Assembly: GCF_000003815.2 (NCBI RefSeq)
Contig: NC_049984.1
Coordinates: 15,228,576-15,292,575 of the forward strand
Length of the DNA: 64,000 nt
From: Branchiostoma floridae
Taxonomy: Eukaryota > Chordata > Leptocardii > Amphioxiformes > Branchiostomatidae
Direction of reading: 5' to 3'
Position 1 is the stretch's first letter; the number at the start of each line of letters is the position of its first letter. Below, piece by piece: positions 32,303 through 44,100 of the stretch. The position numbers were made by a program, and so were the translations under genes. The notes below the pieces were generated by a model, which was not told the origin of the DNA, did no database searches, and worked only from the letters and a program-made list of their open reading frames with translations.

Positions 32303-33533
32303 TGTATACCTGGTAAATAAACCGTCTCATGGTGTAACACACCAGGTTTGTACTGGACAGTACAAGCTGCATACCCGGTAAACCGCCTCATGGCGTAACA
32401 CACCAGGTTTGTACGGAAGAGTACAAGCTGCATACTAGTACCTGGTAAACCGCCTCATGGTGTAACACACCAGGTTTGTACTGAACAGTACAAGCTGCAT
32501 ACCCGGTAAACCGCCTCTTGGTGTAACACACCAGGTTTGTACTGAACAGTACAAGCTACATACCCGGTAAACCGCCTCATGGTGTAACACACCAGGTTTG
32601 TACGGAAGAGTACAAGCTGCATACTAGTACCTGGTAAACCGCCTCATGGTGTAACACACCAGGTTTGTACTGAACAGTACAAGCTGCATACCCGGTAAAC
32701 CGCCTCTTGGTGTAACACACCAGGTTTGTACTGAACAGTACAAGCTACATACCCGGTAAACCGCCTCATGGTGTAACACACCAGGTTTGTACTGAACAGT
32801 ACAAGCTACATACCCGGTAAAACGCCTCATGGTGTAACACACCAGGTTTGTACGGAAGAGTAGAAGCTGCATACTAGTACCTGGTAAACCGCCTCATGGT
32901 GTAACACACCAGGTTTGTACTGAACAGTACAAGCTGCATACCCGGTAAACCGCCTCATGGTGTAACACACCAGGTTTGTACTGAACAGTACAAGCTACAT
33001 ACCCGGTAAACCGCCTCATGGTGTAACACACCAGGTTTGTACTGAACAGTACAAGCTGCATACCCGGTAAACCGCCTCATGGTGTAACACACCAGGTTTG
33101 TACTGAACAGTACAAGCTACATACCCGGTAAACCGCCTCGTGGTGTAACACACCAGGTTTGTACTGAACAGTACAAGCTGCATACCCGGTAAACCGCCTC
33201 GTGGTGTAACACACCAGGTTTGTACTGAACAGTACAAGCTGCATACCCGGTAAACCGCCTCATGGTGTAACACACCAGGTTTGTACTGAACAGTACAAGC
33301 TGCATACCCGGTAAACCGCCTCATGGTGTAACACACCAGGTTTGTACTGAACAGTACAAGCTGCATACCCGGTAAACCGCCTCATGGTGTAACACACCAG
33401 GTTTGTACTGAACAGTACAAGCTGCATACCCGGTAAACCGCCTCATGGTGTAACACACCAGGTTTGCACACACCTGGTAAACCACCTCATGGTGTACCAC
33501 ACCATGTTTATACTAGACGTTGCAAGCTGCAGA
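32303..33533. repeat. 61-bp satellite array, about 20 units
   Basis: The unit AAACCGCCTCATGGTGTAAC.. ACACCAGGTTTGTACTGAAC.. AGTACAAGCTGCATACCCGGT repeats head to tail. Most units are 61 bp. Three units are 67-68 bp and carry the variant CGGAAGAG plus CTAGTACCTGG (near 32415, 32608 and 32852), spaced three and four units apart. Each unit has two short palindromes: TGGTGT-AAC-ACACCA and TGTACT-GAAC-AGTACA. Because 61 is not a multiple of 3, the minus strand stays open across units and gives spurious ORFs with a 61-residue period. The outermost units are the most diverged. Confidence 0.95.
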
Positions 33534-34239
33534 TTCATTTGATTCACTCCCACTGGGGTGGACTCTTTTCAAAGAGTGTGGTAGGTTCTTTTATATGCTC
33601 GAGATGTTCATACATACTACTTAGTAGATTCATTTTTCATAGTTGGTTCGGAATTTGCCTACCTAAACCAAAATACGGAGATACTGGTAACCTCCCAACT
33701 GTTTCAACAATCGAGAAAAAATTTGAAAAAATTGTTGAAAAAATGTAATGTCATAATAATTGCTAGTGCCAAAATCATTCAAACTGATATACAGATGCAC
33801 TTCAAAGGAACAAATCACTCTTTTACCAAGATTTCCTATCGAAGAACGTGTTGGCAAAAAGCGAGTGCCAAAGTGGATACTAACATCAAAGATAGCTCGT
33901 AAGAATCTATTTCCATTATGTTCCATTATCTTTCCTCTCATTTCTTCAAGAGACCAATCATGTCTTAAAGACGCGCAATAAAGTCCACGGGATGCTATCA
34001 AATGCAATCACAACCTCTTGTCTTGCGGTTGTGTATAGTTTTAAAGAGATCGATGTGGTTCCGTAGTGTTTCGGTCGACTGTAATTACGTTTATTACAAA
34101 AGTATGTCGACAGTCATTCCAGACGTTTTGTTTACAAGTTCAAAAAGAAAAGTCTGGAAGAACCTTTGGGAAATTAACAGTTTTTTAAAACATATACAAG
34201 CGGCGTTACCAGATGTCAGAGGGAAACAGATCAAGCAAA

Positions 34240-34451
34240 GCATGTCGAGGACGAGAGATACAAAAACTTGTTCTGCAGCAGTACCAAGGTCATACACCAG
34301 GGGCCTAAAATTGACCTTGACCTTTGTTTTCCCCACCTCTATTTATATACCAAATTTAAAAATCTAATTACAATTCATCCAAAGGTTCTAGAGTTATGCT
34401 GACCACAGATATCACAAACGCCAAACAGACACAGGCAGACACACACACATA

Positions 34452-34520
<69 letters not shown>

Positions 34521-34523
34521 ACG

Positions 34524-34578
<55 letters not shown>

Positions 34579-34602
34579 CACCTCCTTTTTACATGAAGGT
34601 AT
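34240..34602 (-). repeat. Dispersed ACCTCCAT family copy containing a CA microsatellite
   Basis: Read on the minus strand: an ACCTTCATGTAAAAAGGAGG start, then a long GT tract, GTGATATCTGTGGTCAGCAT, AACTCTAGAACCTTTGGATG, CAAAGGTCAAGGTCAATTTT, GACCTTGGTACTGCTGCAG and ATCTCTCGTCC. The GT tract occupies the place of the short GTGTGTCTGTGTGTT segment of other copies. Confidence 0.85.
34439..34576. repeat. (CA)n microsatellite
   Basis: About 138 bases of nearly uninterrupted CA, broken by a few CAT and CGCACG variants. Confidence 0.97.
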
Positions 34603-34619
34603 ATAATCATTGCAATCTC

Positions 34620-35375
34620 CTTCCCCGGATCCTAGGTTTACATTTCTCACATTCATGTCACGTTGTACGCTGAGTATCGACAACTCAGACCATGTAAGTA
34701 TGATTGGCGCGTCTTTATGATTGGGGAAATCAAGGATCAATATTCCATGATAGCTCTCTGTGGAGGCCGTGCGACTTTGACTCTGTACCCTGTGGTACTC
34801 CTTCTTCAATGTCAACTGATTCGGAAGTAATCGTTAATAAAGAGTCTTGCACTTGTGCAGGGACTAGAATTAAAGCCCTAACCTTAAGATTACCGTGCTA
34901 CGCTCCGGGATTCTACAGTGTCTCATTACTTTGTCGAGGAGCGCGTTGCTGATAAGACGCGGCAATGCCTGGATGATGATCCAAACTCCATCGTGGCCTT
35001 TCGATATATTATATATGGTTGATCCTAATGGGACTTGGCATTTAACGTTAAGATCTGATGCCTGCGAGGATTTCAGTAATGGCAGAGGTAAAATCATCTA
35101 TTTTCAATTCAAATCCCTCTACTTGCTGGTATCTTCTCCACTAGACCATGCCCCGGGCATGGAAGCGAGAGCACAACTAGACTCTCAGCAATTCAAACTT
35201 TTTGGGGCACTCTCTACTATTCTTCAGAAGAACCAGGTAGTGACTCTGCTGTGCTCTAGTTGCGTTTATACCCCTGTCTTATTATCCACGATCATCGGTC
35301 GTATCGATGGAAGATCAGCCATATTTAAGATCGACAGAGGGTTGCGCGAATTTTTCACCTGAAAACCGTCGTATA
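34620..35375. other. Intergenic; unrecognised 155-codon ORF
   Basis: 34895-35362 (+) is open for 155 codons with no domain I can name. It lies just upstream of a non-LTR retrotransposon-like 3' end, but its sequence lacks the zinc-knuckle C-terminus seen in the copies at 44560 and 50191. Function unknown. Confidence 0.25.
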
Positions 35376-35440
35376 TTAGCCATACTTTGTACATTATACA
35401 ATTGTTGTGCAATAAAGGTATTATTATAAGCGAGGCTTGG
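35376..35440 (+). repeat. Non-LTR (CR1-like) retrotransposon 3' end
   Basis: TTGTACATTATACAATTGTT followed by GTGCAATAAAGGTATTATTA matches the 3' UTR ends at 50640-50670 and, inverted, at 44550-44590. Only the terminal part is present. Confidence 0.55.
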
Positions 35441-35519
35441 ACGATTGCCGCAGAATCGTCGTCCGATCGATTTTTGGCCCCATGTGATGGGGTTTATTAT
35501 GAGACCTTATAGTGGCTGA

Positions 35520-35790
35520 TTACATAGAGATTGGCAATATTTGTATATTTGTAGTCGAAACTTCAGAAATTCTTGATAGGTTGTAATGGTATTTTGTATG
35601 TGTGTATGTATTGGAAGACAAATGTCAAGATCGGTTTTGGGGCCCCTGTTTGGTGACCTTGGTACTGCAGCATAGCAACCTTTTTTTTGTATCTTTTGTC
35701 CTGGACATGCTAAGGTATTCGATTTCGGTGGCAGATAGCTTTTGATGAAAGGAAGAAGTGGTGTAGTTTTGGGTCCACTATTTTCTTGTG
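35520..35790 (+). repeat. Dispersed ACCTCCAT family, 5'-truncated copy
   Basis: Family words appear in order: GTAATGGTATTTTGTATGTG, GAAGACAAATGTCAAGATCG, TGACCTTGGTACTGCAGCAT, TATCTTTTGTCCTGGACATG, GAAGTGGTGTAGTTTTGGGT. The palindromic start is missing. Confidence 0.75.
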
Positions 35791-36129
35791 ATAAAGCTTT
35801 CTCTTGCAATGGTGACACCCTCAGATATTTGTCTCACTGCGGCATGTTGAAAACGTGGAAATTGGCGTACGTCAGAAGGAAAAAAACAACAACTGAAAAA
35901 CTAGATCGTAGCCCACCCTGTAAATAAATAGTGACCAAAAGGCATCAAGCTATAATTCTATGGCACTAATCGTTAAGTGAAGTATATGACAGTGCCTTTA
36001 TGCTACCAATTACACGTCCTTTAGCACTGGTGGCTTGATGTAAGTACTTCACATATAAGAGACGCTACTAAAATTTCTAATGATTCTATCCCCTAAATAC
36101 TGTTTCTGCGTTCCTATGGGTTTCAGTTA

Positions 36130-38160
36130 TTCTTAATATCATAAGCTGTGCTATTGATTATTTCAATAATAACTACCTCTGGGGCGCAACGTTGGGTTTA
36201 TATCGCACACCTGACTGTGTAAAATTAGCCCCCCTAGCTCGTCCTGAATATGAAAAATGATTTGTATGTTATGTATTTCACCCCTTTATTGATATTTCTA
36301 TGTTTGCAAGCAGTGTCAATTACATAACCATTTATTGCACAACAGTTCCATAAGGTACAATGCATATGGTTACAACATTGCTTAACAAAGATTCCGGGCC
36401 TTGGGTAACTACGCTATTCGAAGCAACATGCTTTGTAGTATATATGGCATAAGACTTATTACATGTATAGTATTTGACAGTTCTAACACTTTCCCATGTA
36501 TTATCCAATATTTAAAACGTAAAGATAATATTATTCTTGAATTACATTAAGACTAGATATTTGGTTGTGACGCATAGAAATTGTATGTCATTTACAAGTG
36601 AAAGAACTGTTTTTTTGTGTTGCAATTTAGAAACAGACGTAGTTTTGTTTTTGCATAATGCCAATTAAGTATCATTACAAAAAAGAAACACTGAGTTACT
36701 CTTAATATTATAAGCTGTTTAATAGATTTATTTCAGTCATAACTACCACTGGGGTACAACTGTGGGCTTATAATGCACACTTGACTGTGTAAAAGTATCT
36801 CCTCTAGGCAGCCCTGAGGATGAAAAATGATATGAAGTTATGTATCTTACCCCCTTGAAGCCCTTTATTGATATTTCTATACTTGGAAGCAGTGTCAATT
36901 ACACAAACATTTATTGCATAGCAATTCCATAAGGTAAATAAATAAATGAATAAGTACAATGTATGGTTACTAACATTGCTTAACAATATTCAGACTGGGG
37001 GGGGGGGGCAAAAAGTGTCCGCTCCAACTTTAACGTCGTATAGCTCCTAAACGGCTTGCGCTAGAACAAACAAACTTGGTGACTTTTCCTAGAATACTGT
37101 TGTCAACAATTTACAAAAAATAGAATAAGTTTATGACTTTTCGTGTTACCATGGCAACGGGTTTCTTAAAGGCAAATTATACAAAAATCACTAATGTTGG
37201 TTTAAACAATGGGATTTTAAGATTTTCTTGCTAAACTTAACTTCTTTTCATTTATCTTTAATATCTAACACATCTTAGTTGAACATTTATAATTAGATAT
37301 TCATAAATGATATATGGGATAGACCTACTACATGTACAGTATTTGCTGATATTTCTAACACTTTCCCATGTAATATCAAATATTTACAATGTAGAGATAA
37401 TGTTATTCTTGAACTACATTAAGACTAGATATTGGACTGTGACGCATAGACAGTGTATGTCATTTACAAGTGAAAGAACTGTTTTTTGTGTTGCAATTTG
37501 GAAACAGACGTAGTTCCGTTTTTGCATGATGCCAATTAAGTATCATTACAAAAAAGAAACACTGAGTTACTCTTAATATTATACGCTGTTTATTGATTTA
37601 TTTCAGTCATAACTACCTCTGGGGTACAACTGTGGGCTTATAATGCACATCTGACTGTGTAAAATTATCTCCTCTAGGCAGCCCTGAAGATGAAAAATGA
37701 TATGAAGTTATGTATTTCACCCCCTTGAAGCCCTTGATTGATATTTCTATGCTCGGAAGCAGTGTCAATTACATGACCATTTATTGCACAGCAATTGCAT
37801 AAGGTACAATGTATGGTTACTAACATTGCTTAACAATAATAGCGGTACTCGGGTAACTACGCTATTCGGGGCAACATGCTTTGTAGTATATATGGGATAA
37901 AAAAAAGACTTACTACATGTACAGTATTTGGGGTCATTTCTAACACTTTCCCATGTATTATCCAATATTCACAACGTAGAGATAATATTATTCTTTAACT
38001 TCATTAAGACTAGATATTTGGCTGTGACACATAGACATTGTATGTCATTTACAAGTGAAAGAGCTGTTTTTGTGTGTGTGTTGCAATTTGGAAACAGACG
38101 TAGTTCTGTTTTTGCATAATAGCAATTAAGTATCATTACAAATGAGAAGCACTGAGTTAT
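36130..38160. repeat. Large tandem repeat, three units, the middle one interrupted
   Basis: Units start at about 36130, 36703 and 37571 (CTTAATATTATAAGCTGTT) and end with GAAACAGACGTAGTT.. TATCATTACAAA. Shared words include GGGGTACAACTGTGGGCTTA, TTATTGCACAGCAATT and CTTTCCCATGTATTATCCAA. Units 1 and 3 are about 570-590 bp. Unit 2 is longer because about 320 bp (36990-37310), starting with an 11-G run and GTCCGCTCCAACTTTAACGT, replaces the GGGTAACTACGCTATTCG segment. The TTTATTGCACAACAGTTCC part matches an inverted non-LTR 3' end. Confidence 0.85.
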
Positions 38161-39070
38161 AGATTGTTTCTACTACCCTATCAACGTCCGATAGTAATCC
38201 TACGTGTAAGCCCCGTGTGCTTTTGGTGCCTAAGTACCTTATGTTAACGCGCTGAGATAGCTTCATCAATTTCACAAACCTCATTTGCTAGGATTCACAG
38301 TTAGAGCCGGCTTACGCCTAATACGTGCAACTGGCTCTGGAACAAATCTTCGATTTCAAGTAAAAAGCACCACTGTCGGCAATTTATTCCACTTGATGTG
38401 ACTGGAAAGCCCATTTAAATCCTCTTTTCTATATACATAGGAAATACTCGGATAGGAGTTGGCCGAGGTACAACACATGCAGAGCGTTGTAAATCAACCT
38501 TGAAACTTTGTGGAAAAAGAGATCTTAGTCTTTGAAAGTTGCAAATGAAAGTGGGGTGACTTTTTACTACAAGCTTCCTTTGATGTCGACGGTTCGTCCA
38601 AAGTTTCTACCCAACTTGAAAGCGACAATAAGCAGACCTAGAGCCGCACAGTAAGATTACCCAGTGCGGGAGATGGATTAATTCTTCTATTTTCACACGC
38701 GGGTGTTATTGCTGTAGTCTGGCGAACGTCGGAATGGACAATACCTTTTGATAGGTATAGTCTGCTTTGACTGAGCTTCTGTACGTGTCCAGAACTATAA
38801 TACTGTTCATCTGTACGGTTAGGAGGTGGCCTGTGCAATATCCTAGTGAGTAGTGTGCCCACATCTGGATTTGAAAGGTCGAGGTTTCAAGTCGGGTGTT
38901 ATATCTTGCTTTCTCTGCCTAGCACGTACGAAGAAGAGAAGAGTTGAACGCACACTATTATCACTGCCACTGTTCACTGCGGTAGTGCTTGCAGTTGTGC
39001 GGCCCATTGGCTACAAAAGCAGAGATATGCATCGCCCTTTACACTTAAAGGTGTGGAAGGATTTAAACTA
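38161..39070. other. Intergenic; possible degraded tRNA-SINE head
   Basis: 38845-38905 reads TAGTGAGTAGTGTGCCCACA and GGTCGAGGTTTCAAGTCGGG, which resembles A- and B-box regions of a tRNA-headed SINE but with several mismatches. Nothing else recognised. Confidence 0.3.
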
Positions 39071-39614
39071 AGGCCACAGCAAGTAAATTTTATGGATGAC
39101 ATCCGCGCGCTCATTACTTTTCGCCTGATTTCAGAAAAAAAAACAAGATTATTTTTCTTCTTCAGGGAAGGCCGGATAGACGAAAATGGCTAAAGGTTGT
39201 GTTGTAACCTAATCATTGAATGTAGAATTGAGACTAGAGACTCTGTAGCATTGACTGTAGTTGCAGAGGTGCAACTTGATAGATAGTTGCAAGGAGGTTA
39301 CATCACAAGGAGGTTACATCCTTGATAGTTGTAAAAGTGGCACAACTATGGAAGCTATGAGTGTAGTTGCCAACATGGTTAATGATACCAGTCTACCACA
39401 CTAGTGTCAACTACACTGGTGCACTTCTTAAATACAGGAATGAATACCTTGTTGGCTCGGATGCCATATTTTGTCTCTTCAAGTCTTGTTACAACGTCTA
39501 TTTTGAAAATCTGCCATCTTGTTTTTTTTTACCCATCTTGTTTTTTTTTCGCCCTATCTCATTATTTTTGCAGTCTGCAGAGGATGTCATCCATAAAATT
39601 TACTTGCTGTGGCC
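39071..39614. mobile_element. Inverted-repeat element AGGCCACAGCAAG..
   Basis: Left end AGGCCACAGCAAGTAAATTT, continuing TATGGATGACATCC, is repeated in reverse complement at 39581-39614. The 544-bp interior has no transposase. The TATGGATGACATCC part recurs at 10180, where only one end is seen. Target duplication unclear. Confidence 0.75.
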
Positions 39615-39639
39615 TAACTTTAACTGTGTGCTTTTAGTT

Positions 39640-39960
39640 CCTGTCTCATATCCAGGACCTTTCCACGACTTTGCTCCTGATGACAACTCACCAACTAAGG
39701 TTCGCACTGGTTAGGGATTAGCCCGGAATCCATCCTATTTTAGATCCTGTTATCGCATCCAAGCAGAATATGACTTTCCAGACTTTCATTTTTCCAACTT
39801 TGTCCTTAGTTGTCGCTGACGACTTTTAAAGACTAGAAGGAAATCTCATCGAATATCTCTCAACATCAGATGACCTTGCTCACAACGCACTCCCAACCAT
39901 GGCCTGGAGAAGGTCTTTAAGCCATTGCTCAGCTATGTCTGACAGGGGTTTAAAGTAAGC
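39640..39960. repeat. Dispersed repeat shared with 59440-59740
   Basis: Words in common and in order: CCACGACTTTGCTCC/GTACGACTTTGCTCC, CCTGGAATCCGTCCTATT/CCCGGAATCCATCCTATT, GACTTTCA, GACCTTGCTCAC/GATCTTGCCCAC and CCTGGAGAAGGTC/TCTGGAGAAGGTC, ending AGGCTTA/GGGGTTTA. No ORF shared. Confidence 0.65.
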
Positions 39961-40308
39961 TTCTACCCTGTAGCTTCTGAAATGCTGCACGTTCAGCATG
40001 TATCCGTTACAAAGTACCAAGATCACTTGTCAACGACTACATCCAATCTAAGTGCGGACACAAGGTAATGGTGTCACACCAACCGCTGTGCCGATGAACA
40101 ACAGTGATACGGCAAGTTTGCATTCAAAACGCTCCTGGTGTACAGAGATAAGGCACATGACTTCCACGGAAATGGCATCCCATTTACAGAACGCCGTATT
40201 CATTAACGAAAAGGGGACCTCCAAGTCGAATCTTTTCTTTAGTGAGCTAATCCCAACCTAAAACTGAATATTATAGCAATATTAATGCAGCCACAGTAGC
40301 TTGAGTTA

Positions 40309-40460
40309 TTGACATCCATGAACACAGCCACATATCCATGCTATCGAGAAGAGGAATGTTTTTCCGAAGGCAATACATATCATGAATATAGTAGAAACGA
40401 CGGGTCAAGACTCATATTGAATGTCTCAATGGTAATTTCGGTTTGGAATGTTGTCTATGT

Positions 40461-40517
<57 letters not shown>
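40309..40517. repeat. Outer left arm and (TA)n tract
   Basis: CATATTGAATGTCTCAATGG at 40411-40430 is repeated inverted at 40790-40815. A pure TA run fills 40463-40519. Confidence 0.8.
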
Positions 40518-40521
<4 letters not shown>

Positions 40522-40690
40522 AACTAGTTTAACTGTAATATCCATCACAAAAATTGGACTCACCCAAATTTCTGACAGAACAGCACCAGACTTTGTCAAT
40601 GTTCAATGTTCTTGACAAAGACTAGTGCTGTTCAGTCGAAAATTTGGGTGAGTCCAATTTTTGTGTTGTTACAGTTAAACTAGTTCAATA
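40518..40690. mobile_element. Palindromic MITE between TA tracts
   Basis: TTGAACTAGTTTAACTGTAA and its complement close the ends; GGACTCACCCAAATTT, GAACAGCACCAGACTTTGTC and their complements fill the arms, leaving a loop of about ten bases. No coding capacity. Confidence 0.8.
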
Positions 40691-40721
40691 ATGACTTCTA
40701 TCATCACAGATGAACTTTCAA

Positions 40722-40724
<3 letters not shown>

Positions 40725-40787
<63 letters not shown>
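40725..40787. repeat. (CT)n followed by (TA)n microsatellite
   Basis: About 31 bases of TC then about 31 bases of TA, on the far side of the palindrome from the TA tract at 40463. Confidence 0.95.
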
Positions 40788-40789
<2 letters not shown>

Positions 40790-41155
40790 CCATTGAGACA
40801 TTCAATATCAATCTCTATACGTAGCGAAATAGTAGCAAGTGACATACATGAAATTGCGTTTGCTTGCAATAAGACGTTGCGTTGTACTGTCGATAGAAAT
40901 AGATGCATCATGGCAGTTCCCTTTACAAACGACATAAAGTCTAGTATTATTACACGAACGGGCCGGTAAGAACTAGATCTCCTTCTGCTGTTCTTTCAAT
41001 GTTTTGATGTAATCCTCTCATGTCGTTCTTTATTACCCATCGCCGAGCCGACGAAATGACTTCATCTATTTTCCCATCCCATAGACAAAGTTTTCACTGT
41101 CAGGGCCTCACAGTCACTATGTTTCCGTGATCCTGGATTAGGCTTTCAATTTGCA

Positions 41156-41840
41156 AAGAGGGTGCCCCTTCTGGCAACGTACTTTGTATTCAGTCACTGT
41201 AAAAAAACAAAATGCTAGCATTGCGGGTGGGATCGTGCCACTGTCATTGAGACAGATGTATATATATATATGTACTGCGTTGTCGTTACATGACCTAAAT
41301 GAGATTTTCGTATCCAGTAATATCTACATTGGACTTTAGCACGACTGAAGGGAAGGAAACACACAAGGGCCAAAAGATCATTTTTTCTTATCAACTAAAC
41401 TCGTAGAGTAATCTGGCGAGGTGACCGCCCTAGTGGAATGGGGGTAGAACTAAAATTGTTTCTGCTCTATTTAACTAGATTGGTTTTGCATTAGATAGTA
41501 GCGTATTTGATGCGAACGACCTTTAAGTTTAATGCCGTTGTGGCGGAGGGGGGCGAGCAAAATTTCCAGAGAGAGTGTCCCTTCTGGCAACGTACTCTGT
41601 ATCGTCTCACTGTAAAAGAAGAATGCTACCATTGCGGGTGGGATCGTGCCACTGTCATTGAAACAGACTGCGATATCGCCTAAATGAGATTTGTTTATAG
41701 ATTAATATCTTCATAAATGGACTTCAGTACGACTGAAAGACAACACACAAAGCTCATTTTTCTTGTCTAGAGCAAGCTGGCGAAGTCACCGCCTCAGTGG
41801 AATGGGGACGGGGGTAGAAATAAAGTTGTTCATTTTCTAT
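41156..41840. repeat. Tandem duplication, ~420-bp spacing
   Basis: CCCTTCTGGCAACGTACTTT (41165) and CCCTTCTGGCAACGTACTCT (41578) begin two copies, both continuing GCGGGTGGGATCGTGCCACT, CCTAAATGAGATTT, CACGACTGAAGG/TACGACTGAAAG and a CCCTAGTGGAATGGGG or CCTCAGTGGAATGGGG stretch. The last is the edge word of the CCACTAGACGGCGATC MITE family. A GCGAACGACCTTTAAGTTTA / GCAAGCGACCTTCAAGTTTA pair follows each. Confidence 0.8.
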
Positions 41841-42506
41841 TGAACTCAATCTTAAAGTTGCAGCCAAAAGAGGCTCATTGACCTTAACCACTGACCTAAA
41901 CCTTCATCACTTGTATATAGAGTGTACCATGAAAAAAGTGTACCATAGCTCAGAATACTACAAAGTCATTGGGTTTGCACTAAATGGAAACACATCTTAA
42001 CGCAAGCGACCTTCAAGTTTAATAGGGGGGGGGGTCTTAAAATCATGCAGAACGCTGCATGGCCCAAGGTCTAAGAAAACTCCACCCTACGCACCCCAAG
42101 GTACTGTAAGAACCTTACCTAAACAATAAAACACGACAACGCAAATCCTCTATATGCAATACGTCATATTTAGCAGCAGGATGTCTCAATACTGCGATAT
42201 CCATCTATGCAAGCATGTGTACTTCTTTGATAACGCTACCACCAAGTTTTGCCCCCCATTTAGTATATGTATGATAAATGTATCACGTAGACCACGCACG
42301 CCCTAAAAACAAAAAGTACCGGTAATATTACCTGCCAAACACCACATTCAACTTGAGTGTGAATTCGCGGTCGATGCTCTTGCTTTAGATGGCTTTTCTG
42401 ACGAACGACGACATACGGAGATCCTCCTGGCATTGCCAGATAAGCCACCTTCCCTTACTTTTCAGCAGCGAAGTGCAGAAAGTTAAACCCGTAATCTTCT
42501 ATATGG

Positions 42507-42940
42507 ACATATGATGATATTGCGTTCTCAAAGCAGCTGGGTCGATTTCTGGCAGAATTGTCAAAGTTTGCAGAGTTGCTTGTGAGAACTTTAGTTTCAT
42601 TTGCGTGCGACTGTGGACGCGAATGGACTGTGGACGCGAATGGACTGTGGACGCGAATAGCTTTTGATTTGTTTTGAGGGATTCAATGATGGATTTTTAA
42701 AGTAGTTCCGGCTTATGAAAAATTAATAAAATTTACATGTACATATGATGATATTGCGTTCTCACAGCAGCGTCGATTTTTGGCTGAGTTGGCAAAGTTT
42801 TCAGACTTGTTTTAGAAACTTTATTTTTACTCGCGTGCGACTGTGAACGCGAATGGCTTTTGATTTGTTTTGAGGGATTCAATGATGAATTTTTATAGCA
42901 GTTCTGGCTTATGAAAAATTAATAGGATTTACATGTACCG
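42507..42940. repeat. Tandem duplication with internal 17-bp triplication
   Basis: ATATGATGATATTGCGTTCT opens copies at 42508 and 42742; both pass GCGTGCGACTGTG and TTTTGATTTGTTTTGAGGGA and end GGCTTATGAAAAATTAATA. In the first copy GACTGTGGACGCGAATG occurs three times in a row (42608-42660); the second has a single version. Confidence 0.9.
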
Positions 42941-42949
42941 CACGTTTGT

Positions 42950-44100
42950 TCACGCTATGTCCCCCTTGATATTACTCGGGAGGTGAAATGTGGCCTATTA
43001 CACGTATCGATGATTTCAGTGTGGGAATTCCTCGTCCGCAGTATTGAACACATCGTACAAGTATAATCGCATCAACCAGACAGCCCGATGGACAATAAGT
43101 ATTAGCTAGCTTCCAGCTGCTCTATCTCAATGTCTTAACGTAATCCCTCCATGCTCTATATCCCGTCTTTATTACCTTACTATGATGCCTTTATCAATTT
43201 CACCGACCTATTTGCAAGGTTTTATGGCCAGAACCTAATGCTAAATACGTCTGGACCATCTTGAGTTGAATGAAACACCCCGTGGAGACTGCCCATAACA
43301 GTTCATCATTGCTTTACCGTTGAGATAAAATCTTAGTTCTCCCCAAGCAGCATGATCGCTTTGACATTGAACTAGCTGTCAAGTTCACGTGCATGCCACA
43401 TCATGGAGTGGTCAAGGGAAGATACCACAGTTTCATTCTCAAAAATCTATTCAACTTTTATTTTACTCAGAAGACTGTATAATTGTAAATAGCGATTTTA
43501 TCATGTTGTGTTATCTTCGATCGGCCAACCTGGTCTTCTAACGCAAGCGCCTTTTCGTGCCGTTTCATGGTCAAAACTCCACGCAGAATGGAAAGGACGA
43601 TATGAGCAGACCACGAATCTTGATAAAAAAACATTTGTAGTGTGAAAAGTATCTTAATAAGTAACATTGATTCGTAGTGTGAAACTTTTTTGCCTGCTAG
43701 CTGCATGCATGTAATGGAAATAAACATATATTAGCTAAAGGCAAGTTTGGATAGATATAAAACACTCTTGGCGTAGCATTATAAAACATGTGAAGTCATC
43801 TAACGTTGACAAAAAGACAAGTCGAACGGGCACTATTTTTGCTAAATGGATGCTACACATGTCATGGATGCTCCGAATGTGTCTCAAAATCTTCTAGGAG
43901 CAAAGAATCACTAATGAACAGCTATATCAAGATTTTGCCTTTAGTCACGAAGACAATTAGGACAAGACATATGAAATTTTCAGCGCAGTGTATCAGACAT
44001 TGTAGCTCAAAATTAGCATTATGGGAACCTACAAAAGGAAAAAAAGATGCCGAGGATGACTAAAGCTCAATTTCATAGACAACTGAAGAACTGGCACCAA
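42950..44100. other. Intergenic, nothing recognised
   Basis: Short ORFs at 43467-43727 (minus) and 43806-44063 (plus) lack recognisable motifs. Confidence 0.35.

Noticed and set aside
32624-33366. Minus-strand ORFs of 62-116 codons in the satellite
   Set aside because: They only reflect a 61-bp unit without stops and repeat with a 61-residue period; no start, splice or domain evidence.
32303-33533. CRISPR-like repeat array
   Set aside because: Units are directly adjacent, nearly identical along their full 61 bp, with no unique spacers, and the context is animal DNA. It is a satellite.
34368-34815. Cys/Val and Thr/His repeat ORFs
   Set aside because: Translations of the CA microsatellite.
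34895-35362. 155-codon ORF as a retrotransposon ORF2 end
   Set aside because: It precedes a CR1-like 3' end but lacks the RVCxFC..DExHF zinc-knuckle seen in real family members.
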